In this document: positions 1-5,690 of the stretch, in pieces
How the letters are laid out: each line of letters begins with the position of its first letter
Position numbering within the stretch: position 1 is the stretch's first letter
Assembly: GCA_031276105.1 (NCBI GenBank)
Contig: JAISNS010000082.1
Span: forward strand, 1 to 7,959
DNA from: Dysgonamonadaceae bacterium
Lineage (GTDB): Bacteria > Bacteroidota > Bacteroidia > Bacteroidales > Azobacteroidaceae
Length of the DNA stretch: 7,959 nucleotides
Reading direction: 5' to 3'
Notes under the pieces: model-generated
Databases searched by the model: none
Seen by the model: the letters and a program-made list of their open reading frames with translations, nothing else
Told to the model about the DNA's origin: nothing
Position numbers and translations under genes: made by a program

Positions 1-24
1 ATTAGTTGATTTATAAAAAAAGAG

Positions 25-180
25 GTGCAAGGTAAAAGGCAAAAGGTACAAGGTCGGGTACAGGGCAAAAGGCAAAAGGTACAGGAACGGCAAAGCCGCG
101 TATCCTGTACCTTGTACCTTATCCCTTGTACCTCCCTTATCCCTTGTATCCTTTTCCCTGTACCTTTTACCTTTAGCCTT
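25..180. repeat. Low-complexity micro-repeat block with inverted arms (GGTACA / TGTACC)
   Basis: The left arm (25-85) is built of short purine-rich units such as AAGGTACA, AAAAGG and GGCAAAAGG; the right arm (103-180) is built of the complementary pyrimidine units CCTTGTACC, CCTTATCCC and CCTTTTACC. A 17-base word (AAAAGGCAAAAGGTACA) occurs exactly at 34-50 and 67-83, a 33-bp period. A 14-base word (CCTTATCCCTTGTA) occurs at 117-130 and 135-148, an 18-bp period. The arms meet in a near-perfect hairpin at 76-113. It is non-coding in appearance; any reading frame through it gives degenerate repeats. Function unknown. Confidence 0.85.
76..113. repeat. Central hairpin of the repeat block
   Basis: AAGGTACAGGA (76-86) is the exact reverse complement of TCCTGTACCTT (103-113), an 11-bp outer stem. 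Inside it CGGC (88-91) pairs with GCCG (95-98) around an AAA loop. The structure is symmetrical, so either strand's transcript could fold it. No T-tract follows it on either side, so it is not a classical intrinsic terminator. Confidence 0.8.
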
Positions 181-191
181 GAACCTGCTGT

Positions 192-205
192 TGTGTGTGT
201 GTGTG
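192..205. repeat. TG dinucleotide microsatellite, 7 units
   Basis: Seven uninterrupted TG units. Such a run is prone to slipped-strand length change. It lies about 200 bp before the -7 element of the activator gene and about 100 bp downstream of the leftward promoter, so a length change would alter leader length rather than a proven reading frame. Confidence 0.85.
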
Positions 206-215
206 CATAATTCCG

Positions 216-240
216 TTAACTTCCAAAGGTTGGAAGTTAA
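216..240. promoter_or_regulatory. Perfect 11-bp palindrome, candidate operator
   Basis: TTAACTTCCAA (216-226) is followed by the spacer AGG and the exact reverse complement TTGGAAGTTAA (230-240). There is no T-tract after it, so an operator is more likely than a terminator. It lies about 165 bp upstream of the -7 element for the sigma-54 activator gene and about 70 bp downstream of the leftward promoter. A two-fold symmetric site at that distance would suit a dimeric Fis-type helix-turn-helix protein such as the neighbouring activator, but that assignment is inference. Confidence 0.55.
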
Positions 241-307
241 TAATGTGTAATAAACCGTAAATCTCGGAAGCTGCCATATTTTTATTGATATTTTACAAAA
301 ACCGCTG

Positions 308-339
308 CAAATGTAATTTGTTTATTCGAATTATGCAAA
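308..339 (-). promoter_or_regulatory. Leftward promoter with full Bacteroidota consensus
   Basis: On the minus strand this reads TTTG (336-339), 20 bases, then TACATTTG (308-315). It is an exact fit to the Bacteroidota primary sigma consensus TTTG-N19-21-TAnnTTTG, and the best promoter in the window. Transcription would start near 301 and run left through the palindrome and the repeat block, toward a gene outside the window or toward a non-coding transcript. Confidence 0.55.
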
Positions 340-405
340 TGTTTTTGGAAAAAGTTAATACAATAAAGATAGCCTGTTTCATCTTCCAATTATAAAAAAT
401 TGAAT

Positions 406-413
406 TAACTTTG
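406..413 (+). promoter_or_regulatory. -7 element (TAACTTTG) for the activator/kinase operon
   Basis: TAACTTTG matches the Bacteroidota -7 consensus TAnnTTTG exactly and lies 50 bp before the start codon at 464, giving a leader of about 40 nt. No TTTG is present 19-21 bp upstream, so the -33 box is weak or replaced by an activator. I see no sigma-54 -24/-12 site (GG-N10-GC with consensus flanks) in this interval, so the operon is probably not autoactivated through sigma-54. Confidence 0.55.
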
Positions 414-463
414 CCAATCTTTCAAAATAACGAAAATGGAGAATACTATATAATACGAACGAA

Positions 464-1828
464 ATGAAAAAAGGCAGTATCCTGATTGTCGATGATAACA
501 AAAATGTACTGACGGCGTTGCGCATCCTTCTCGAAAATTACTTTGAAAAGGTAACTCTTTTGTCTTCGCCCAAGCAACTTCATACGCTGTTGCGGGAAAA
601 TACGCCCGATATTATCCTGCTGGATATGAATTTCTCCGCCGGAATCAATACCGGAAACGAAGGACTGTACTGGCTGTCGGAAATAAAAAAGACGGACGCC
701 GACCTGCCGGTTGTCCTGTTCACGGCTTATGCCGATATCGACTTGGCGGTAAAGGCCTTGAAACGGGGCGCTTCCGATTTTATCGTCAAGCCCTGGGACA
801 ACGCCAAACTGATTGCTACCCTCCAAGCGGCTTATTCGTTGCGCGAATCGCGCCGGGAAGTCAAACAACTGCGCGAAAAACAATTCCTCCTGAATCGCGA
901 ACTGAACCGGGAACAGGATATTTGCTGGGGCGTTTCCGAATCTATGCAGCAATTGAAACAGTTGATCCGGAAAGTAGCCCAAACGGATGCAAACATCTTG
1001 ATTACCGGGGAAAACGGAACCGGCAAGGAAGTGATTGCCCGCGAAATTCAACGTTTTTCTTTGCGCAGCAAGGGAGCGCTGATAGCCGTCGATATGGGCG
1101 CCGTCGCGGAATCGCTTTTCGAAAGCGAACTCTTCGGACACGTAAAAGGTTCTTTTACCGATGCGAAAACCGATCGTACCGGCAAGTTTGAAGCGGCAAA
1201 CCACGGGACTTTATTCCTCGACGAAATCGGAAATTTGTCTTATCCCTTGCAGGCTAAATTGCTGAATGCCCTGCAATCGCGGCAAATCGTGCGCGTGGGC
1301 GACAATAAACCCATTCCGGTCGATATCCGCCTGATATGCGCCACTAACCGCAATTTGCACGAATCGGTTCGCAAAGGCGAATTCCGCGAAGATTTGCTCT
1401 ACCGCATCAATACAATCCAAGTAGAAATCCCGTCGCTACGGGAACGGAAAGAAGATATTCCGCTGCTGGCCGCCTTTTTCCTGAAAAAGTATGCTAAAAA
1501 GTACAGCAAGGAAAATATATCCTGTTCGGCGGCGGCCATTGAGAAATTGCAGGCGTATTATTGGCCGGGAAATATCCGCGAATTGCAGCATACGCTGGAA
1601 AAAGCAGTGATTTTGTCGGAAACGAACATCCTGCAAGTCAACGACTTTTATTTGGATAAATCCAATCCGGTTAATATCGAATTGGGTAATACCACCCTGG
1701 AAGAAGCTGAAAAAGTGTTGATCCTAAACGCCCTGAAAAGGAACCGTGAAAATCTGTCGGCTACTGCAACTGAATTGGGAATTACGCGGCCAACGCTATA
1801 TAACAAGCTGAAAAAGTATCAATTATAA
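464..1828 (+). CDS. Sigma-54-dependent response regulator (NtrC/AtoC class)
   Basis: A 454-residue activator of sigma-54 RNA polymerase, switched by phosphorylation. The receiver domain (about 5-125) has the acidic pair D10/D11, phospho-acceptor D54, T87 and K109. The AAA+ domain (about 155-390) has Walker A GENGTGKE (182-189), the sigma-54 contact loop GSFTDA (229-234), Walker B LFLDEI (250-255), sensor I ATNRN (293-297), arginine region FREDLLYRIN (307-316) and sensor II WPGNIREL (367-374). A Fis-type helix-turn-helix ends the protein (about 413-452). All three domains are complete and the length is normal for the family. The loop is a variant of the usual GAFTGA, but keeps the essential F and T. 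The cognate kinase follows after 12 bp. The ATG at 464 is chosen because the receiver begins immediately after it. Target genes cannot be named; the resemblance to AtoC is at class level only. Confidence 0.95.
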   Translation: MKKGSILIVDDNKNVLTALRILLENYFEKVTLLSSPKQLHTLLRENTPDIILLDMNFSAGINTGNEGLYWLSEIKKTDADLPVVLFTAYADIDLAVKALKRGASDFIVKPWDNAKLIATLQAAYSLRESRREVKQLREKQFLLNRELNREQDICWGVSESMQQLKQLIRKVAQTDANILITGENGTGKEVIAREIQRFSLRSKGALIAVDMGAVAESLFESELFGHVKGSFTDAKTDRTGKFEAANHGTLFLDEIGNLSYPLQAKLLNALQSRQIVRVGDNKPIPVDIRLICATNRNLHESVRKGEFREDLLYRINTIQVEIPSLRERKEDIPLLAAFFLKKYAKKYSKENISCSAAAIEKLQAYYWPGNIRELQHTLEKAVILSETNILQVNDFYLDKSNPVNIELGNTTLEEAEKVLILNALKRNRENLSATATELGITRPTLYNKLKKYQL

Positions 1829-1840
1829 AAATTCGCGATT

Positions 1841-3148
1841 GTGTTCAAGTCCATTCAATACAAACTTTATGTTTATACGGCGCTGCTGGCGCTAACGGTT
1901 GCCCTGACTACCATTTCCTTTATCACTGCAAAATACCCGTTCGGCGCTTTAGGAATCCTGCTGATTGTCGCTTTCCTTTTGGAGTTGAAAAAATGTTATA
2001 AACGGTACAATCAAAACTTCAATTTTCTGCTTAACGCTTTGGAAAACGGCGATTATGCTTTCCATTTCCCGGAAACCGAATTATCGACACGCGAAAAAGA
2101 GATGAACCGGTCGATGAACCGTATCAAAGAAATTTTGGCAAATGCCCGAAAGGAAGTAATTGAAAATGAGAATTTTTTGAGCAGGATACTCGAAAGCGTT
2201 TCGACCGGCATCCTCATCGTCGACGACCGGGGCATTGTGCAACGGGTAAATCGAACGGCTTTGGATATACTGAAACTGCCGGTTTTTTCGCATGTCAATC
2301 AATTGCAAACGATTAATGAAACTTACCCCGAACTATTTCTCCGGCTGAAAAGCGGCGATAAAGCGCAAATATCTCTGGCAAACGAACGGGAAGAACTGCA
2401 AATCAGCCTGCACGTTTCACAAATCCGCCTCAAACGGGGAATGATGCGAATCATCACGCTCAATAATATCGGAAACGAGTTGGAAACGAAAGAAATAGAA
2501 TCGTGGATTAGCCTTATCCGCGTAATGGCTCACGAAATCATGAATTCGATTGCCCCCATCACTTCCCTGAGCGAAACCATGCTTTTCTACTACCGGCAAC
2601 GGCCTGTTTTTTCGGAAGATTTGAAACAGAACACGCTCGAAGCCTTTGAAACCATTCATACCACGGCATCCGGATTATTGTCGTTTGTTGAGTCGTACCG
2701 CAAATTCACGGCAATACCCCAACCGGAAAAACGGGAGTTCGATCTGAAAACCTTGCTCGACAAACTCGTCAAACTGCACGAACCGGTTTGCCGGGAAAAA
2801 AACATCGAACTGACGGTCGATCTTTCCGGTACGTTTATTATCCTTGCCGATGAAAACCTGATTTCGCAAGCGCTGATCAACTTGCTGAAAAACGCTATTG
2901 AAGCTATCGAAACCGGAGGCGGGAAAATCGTTTTTTCGGCCGGAAAGCAAAGCATCCATGTCGCCAACAGCGGCAAACTCATTCCGGCAGATATTTTGCC
3001 TCATATTTTCGTTCCGTTTTTTACGACCAAGCCTTCGGGGTCGGGCGTCGGCCTCAGCGTTTCGCGCTATATTATGCGCCTGCACGGCGGAAAATTGCAA
3101 CATTCCGTATCCAAAGAAGGAATGACGGTTTTCAGCATGGTTTTCTGA
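1841..3148 (+). CDS. Membrane sensor histidine kinase with PAS domain, partner of the sigma-54 activator
   Basis: A 435-residue inner-membrane kinase expected to phosphorylate the preceding regulator. Two closely spaced membrane helices (about 10-29 and 34-48) leave almost no periplasmic loop, so sensing is probably cytoplasmic or within the membrane. A linker (50-105) leads to a PAS domain (about 108-210), then the dimerisation/phospho-acceptor helix with H231 in MAHEIMNSIAP. The ATPase domain has the N-box NLLKNAIEA (N351), a G1 box reading VANSG (374-378), the F box FVPFFTTK (390-397) and G2 GSGVGLS (400-406). In G1 the usual Asp is Asn376. The start is GTG: no ATG, GTG or TTG lies between it and the upstream stop, and the next Met (88) would remove both membrane helices. 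It starts 12 bp after the activator, in the same frame. It ends 2 bp from a convergent gene. Confidence 0.94.
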   Translation: MFKSIQYKLYVYTALLALTVALTTISFITAKYPFGALGILLIVAFLLELKKCYKRYNQNFNFLLNALENGDYAFHFPETELSTREKEMNRSMNRIKEILANARKEVIENENFLSRILESVSTGILIVDDRGIVQRVNRTALDILKLPVFSHVNQLQTINETYPELFLRLKSGDKAQISLANEREELQISLHVSQIRLKRGMMRIITLNNIGNELETKEIESWISLIRVMAHEIMNSIAPITSLSETMLFYYRQRPVFSEDLKQNTLEAFETIHTTASGLLSFVESYRKFTAIPQPEKREFDLKTLLDKLVKLHEPVCREKNIELTVDLSGTFIILADENLISQALINLLKNAIEAIETGGGKIVFSAGKQSIHVANSGKLIPADILPHIFVPFFTTKPSGSGVGLSVSRYIMRLHGGKLQHSVSKEGMTVFSMVF

Positions 3149-3150
3149 GG

Positions 3151-3651
3151 CTACACTATGATTGTACCGTCGCTTTTCACAAGCAGTTTTATTTCTATTT
3201 CTCCCCGTTCCATTTCAATTTTGTAAAAAACCTCCGAGCCGCGTTGTATTTTATCCATGTCTTCAAAGTGGTATTTCGGATATTTACTTTCAGCGGCATT
3301 TCTGACGACGAGCGGTAATTCGGACGCATATATTTCCCGAACCACCATCAGCAAATTGCTTTTGTCGTCGTAGTAAGCTTCGTAATCTCTGAACTTTACC
3401 TCAAACTCCGCTTCGTAAACATGACCGTCCGTTTCCCATTCGATATCGCGGGCATGGGGAAAATCGGTTTGCAGTTTTTGTTGAAGCGCCACCGGCGGAA
3501 CAACATCCTGAGAATAAGACGTTTTGTACGCTTTGAGCATTTGAGCAATTTCTTCATTGGAATACTGAGTTGAAATTGCCTGACCTTGAGCAACAAACTG
3601 TTGCATGAAAAATAAACCGGTAATTACGGTTGCGATTTTTAATGATTTCAT
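3151..3651 (-). CDS. Secreted PepSY-like (DUF2874-type) protein
   Basis: A 166-residue exported protein. An N-terminal signal peptide (1-25: Lys-containing n-region, hydrophobic core ATVITGLFFM, cleavage likely after AQGQA) directs it to the periplasm; there is no lipobox cysteine. The mature part appears to hold two related halves, about 52-107 and 112-166. Each has a helix ending in a FP or YP motif (DFPHA, KYPKY) followed by antiparallel strands rich in alternating charged and hydrophobic residues, ending DGTIIV. This is the pattern of the PepSY-like/BLIP-like family common in Bacteroidota. The family has no proven catalytic role; members are often beside two-component systems, as here. 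It has its own promoter and an unusually strong ribosome-binding site. A role as a periplasmic modulator or reporter of the adjacent kinase is inference. Stop codons of this gene and the plus-strand kinase are 2 bp apart. Confidence 0.88.
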   Translation of the reverse strand: MKSLKIATVITGLFFMQQFVAQGQAISTQYSNEEIAQMLKAYKTSYSQDVVPPVALQQKLQTDFPHARDIEWETDGHVYEAEFEVKFRDYEAYYDDKSNLLMVVREIYASELPLVVRNAAESKYPKYHFEDMDKIQRGSEVFYKIEMERGEIEIKLLVKSDGTIIV

Positions 3652-3654
3652 TTT

Positions 3655-3662
3655 GACCTCCT
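3655..3662 (-). promoter_or_regulatory. Strong Shine-Dalgarno sequence of the PepSY-like gene
   Basis: On the minus strand AGGAGGTC ends 3 bases before the ATG at 3651, with the GGAGG core 5 bases from it. This is a near-complete anti-16S match, whereas none of the other starts in the window shows one. It fixes the start codon and suggests high translation of the secreted protein. Confidence 0.8.
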
Positions 3663-3693
3663 AATTTTAAATAATGATTATTAAATGTGGAAG

Positions 3694-3701
3694 CAAAGTT
3701 A
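3694..3701 (-). promoter_or_regulatory. -7 element (TAACTTTG) of the PepSY-like gene
   Basis: The minus-strand reading TAACTTTG is an exact TAnnTTTG match, 42 bp before the start codon, identical to the element before the activator gene. No TTTG lies 19-21 bp upstream; that interval is occupied by a direct repeat instead, as expected for an activator-dependent promoter. Confidence 0.6.
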
Positions 3702-3710
3702 GAACGCAAT

Positions 3711-3729
3711 TTGGGAAAGAATTGGGAAA
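3711..3729 (-). promoter_or_regulatory. 11-bp-period direct repeat, candidate OmpR-family operator
   Basis: On the minus strand TTTCCCAA occurs at 3722-3729 and again at 3711-3718, separated by TTC, so the two copies lie on the same face one helical turn apart. OmpR-family dimers bind such head-to-tail direct repeats of 10-11 bp period. The second copy begins 9 bp from the -7 element, and the pair covers the place where a -33 box should be. An OmpR-family regulator and its kinase are encoded directly upstream, which makes it the natural candidate to bind here. Confidence 0.55.
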
Positions 3730-3741
3730 AACAGAAAAATT

Positions 3742-5019
3742 TCAATTAAGTGCATGGGGAAGTTTGAGGGTGAAAACATGCATTTGTTCGTAGTGATACG
3801 TCATTTCCATTTGGTACAGTCCGGTAATGGATTGAGCAATGGAAAGTCCTAATCCTGAAGATTTTTCGTTGGATGCATCGTGTTGATAACGGTCGAAAAC
3901 AGGGTTGGCAGCTTCATTTCCGCTGTTAGCGATAGCAATGCTACCGGAAGCGTAACGAATGATGATTTTCCCATTTTGCCGGTTATGGGCAATGGCGTTT
4001 TTTATCAGATTGGTAAACAGGATATGCGCCAAATCTTCGTTCATTCGACATACCGGCGCGGCTGTTCCCTGTTTTTCCAAGGTGATTTCCTTGTATGCAA
4101 TCAGATCTTCAAATTCGTCCAATACCGCTTCCGAAACCTCGCGCAAATTGACCGGCGAAGTTTGCGGAAATTGATCGTTCCGGATTTTTGAAAGCAGCAA
4201 TAGATTGGTATTCAACCGTTTCATTCTGCCGAGAATAGTTAGAATGCGGCCTATTTCTTCCGTATGATATTCGTTGTCCTGATATTTTTCGAGCAACATT
4301 TCCAATTTGGCAATCACGATAGCCAGCGGAGTTTGCAACTCATGTGAAGTGTTTTCTATGAATATTTTTTGTTCGGTAAATATTCGGATATTTTTCTCAA
4401 GCAGTTTTTTTACCGATTCGTTCAACTGCCGGTATTCTTTGATATTTGTTTCTCCAAAATCAATCATTTGGCGATTGTCCAAGCGGAATTTTTTGAGTTC
4501 GTCCAACAACTTGTAAAACGGTTTATTGGCTTTGGTAATGATTAATTTTCCGGCAATAAATGCTGTAAATGAAATGGTTATCCAAAGTCCCGTCAAGAGG
4601 TAAAGCATGTTTTTGATTAAATCGTCGCTTTCGACGGTAGAAGTAAAAAATTGCAAGTGATAGTATTTTCCATTTTGTTCGCAACGGAAGGCGGTAGCGA
4701 GCATCCTGACTTCTTCTTTTTCCAATTCGGTAGCAAAATAGACGCTCGTAGTCGCCAAATTTTCTACCATACTTTCGGCTTCTGCCCGGGGAATTTCCTT
4801 TATAATAATATTCAACGGGTTATAATTTTCCAAATTTTCGACGAAACCGGATATACTATTGGCTTTGGCGATAAATTCCTGTTTCAGATTAATTAGACCT
4901 TCATCGTTTCCGTCGTGTATTTCCTTCATTTGCAAAAAGAAATAAATAGCCGACCAAAATGCAATGACGATCGTAAAAACAAGGCTTATCCGTAATACTA
5001 AATGATTGATTAACTTCAC
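3742..5019 (-). CDS. Membrane sensor histidine kinase, partner of the OmpR-type regulator
   Basis: A 425-residue kinase of the EnvZ/QseC layout. Membrane helix 1 (about 8-29), a periplasmic sensor region of about 105 residues (31-136) with no family I recognise, membrane helix 2 (about 138-160), a HAMP-like linker (160-215), the phospho-acceptor helix with H226 in NTSHELQTPL, N-box NLIKNAIAHN (N341), G1 box IANSG (363-367) and G2 SSGLGLS (387-393). The G1 Asp is replaced by Asn365, the same change as in the other kinase of this window; the ATP lid between G1 and G2 is short. The start is a GTG that overlaps the regulator's TGA (GTGA, 4 bp); the next Met (31) would remove the first membrane helix. 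It is the last gene of the coupled operon; the PepSY-like gene begins 90 bp further on. Confidence 0.94.
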   Translation of the reverse strand: MKLINHLVLRISLVFTIVIAFWSAIYFFLQMKEIHDGNDEGLINLKQEFIAKANSISGFVENLENYNPLNIIIKEIPRAEAESMVENLATTSVYFATELEKEEVRMLATAFRCEQNGKYYHLQFFTSTVESDDLIKNMLYLLTGLWITISFTAFIAGKLIITKANKPFYKLLDELKKFRLDNRQMIDFGETNIKEYRQLNESVKKLLEKNIRIFTEQKIFIENTSHELQTPLAIVIAKLEMLLEKYQDNEYHTEEIGRILTILGRMKRLNTNLLLLSKIRNDQFPQTSPVNLREVSEAVLDEFEDLIAYKEITLEKQGTAAPVCRMNEDLAHILFTNLIKNAIAHNRQNGKIIIRYASGSIAIANSGNEAANPVFDRYQHDASNEKSSGLGLSIAQSITGLYQMEMTYHYEQMHVFTLKLPHALN

Positions 5020-5690
5020 ACTGTCATCTTGTACCCGATTCCGTAAATATTTTCGATCATTACTCCCGAAGCGCTGTCTTTTAATTTTTTCCGCAAATTT
5101 TTCACCTGCGAATACACAAAATCAAAATTATCCGCTAAATCTATATTGTCGCCCCAAACATGTTCTGCCAAAACTTCTTTCGTAATCAACCGGTTTTTGT
5201 TGATTACGAAAAAAGTCAGCATATCAAACTCCTTACGGTTGAGTTTCAGCAGTTTATTTTCCACAAAGGCTTGTCGTTGCAAAAAATCGACGGATAAATT
5301 GCCCTGCAACAAAACCGGTTTGCCATCCATTTGCTTGCGCCGTAAAACGGCTTTGATTCGAGCGTGAAGTTCCGACAAATGAAAAGGTTTTGTCAAATAA
5401 TCGTCGGCGCCTAAATCCAATCCCAAGATTTTGTCTTCGAGTGAATTTTTAGCGGAAATAATGATGATATTGCCGGCTTTTCCTTCATTTTTCATTTTTT
5501 CGAGAATCTTCAATCCGCTGCCGCCGGGCAATGAAATGTCCAACAGGATGCAGTCGTAATCGTAAATCATCGTTTTTTCCATAGCGGAATAATAGTCGGT
5601 AGCTTTTTCCACGAGGTATTTTTCCGACAGCAAAAAGTCTTCGATTGTTTTCAGCAGTTGGTATTCGTCTTCGACAATCAGGATTTTCAC
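5016..5690 (-). CDS. OmpR/PhoB-family response regulator
   Basis: A 224-residue DNA-binding regulator. The receiver domain (1-118) has E7/D8, phospho-acceptor D51 in LLDISLPGGSG, S79 and K101 in LTKPF. The winged-helix DNA-binding domain (about 127-222) carries the family signatures LNRKEFDMLTFF (150-161), the recognition-helix region with VYSQVKNLRKKL (192-203) and the C-terminal hairpin IYGIGYKM (215-222). It is complete and of usual length. The start is GTG, overlapping the CoA-transferase stop codon by 4 bp (GTGA); the next Met (37) would destroy the acidic pocket, so GTG is forced. The gene ends in a second GTGA overlap with its kinase. The direct repeat before the PepSY-like gene is its most likely local target. 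Confidence 0.96.
   Translation of the reverse strand: MKILIVEDEYQLLKTIEDFLLSEKYLVEKATDYYSAMEKTMIYDYDCILLDISLPGGSGLKILEKMKNEGKAGNIIIISAKNSLEDKILGLDLGADDYLTKPFHLSELHARIKAVLRRKQMDGKPVLLQGNLSVDFLQRQAFVENKLLKLNRKEFDMLTFFVINKNRLITKEVLAEHVWGDNIDLADNFDFVYSQVKNLRKKLKDSASGVMIENIYGIGYKMTV

Larger units (their letters stand above)
1..463. other. Intergenic region, repeat-rich left half and regulatory right half
   Basis: No convincing gene lies here. The left half (25-180) is low-complexity micro-repeat DNA, followed by a TG run and a perfect palindrome. The right half (241-463) is AT-rich and carries divergent promoter elements. The region before the activator start codon at 464 has no Shine-Dalgarno sequence, as is usual in Bacteroidota. 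A minus-strand frame is open from an ATG at 275-277 to the left edge, but two thirds of it is the repeat block, so I do not call it a gene (see findings). Confidence 0.75.

Noticed and set aside
25..210. Plus-strand 61-codon frame through the repeat block
   Set aside because: Its product is only translated micro-repeats (KRQKVQ, LYLIPCT); there is no non-repeat core, promoter or ribosome site.
1..463. CRISPR array in the repeat block
   Set aside because: The repeats are short, degenerate words of changing period with no constant repeat and unique spacer, and no cas genes are present.
446..1204. Long minus-strand open frame (252 codons) opposite the sigma-54 activator
   Set aside because: It lies wholly antisense to a gene with every catalytic motif intact, shows no recognisable domain, and is the usual shadow frame of a GC-rich codon pattern.
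2675..3103. Minus-strand 142-codon frame opposite the PAS-domain kinase
   Set aside because: Antisense to the kinase ATPase domain, no family features; a shadow frame.
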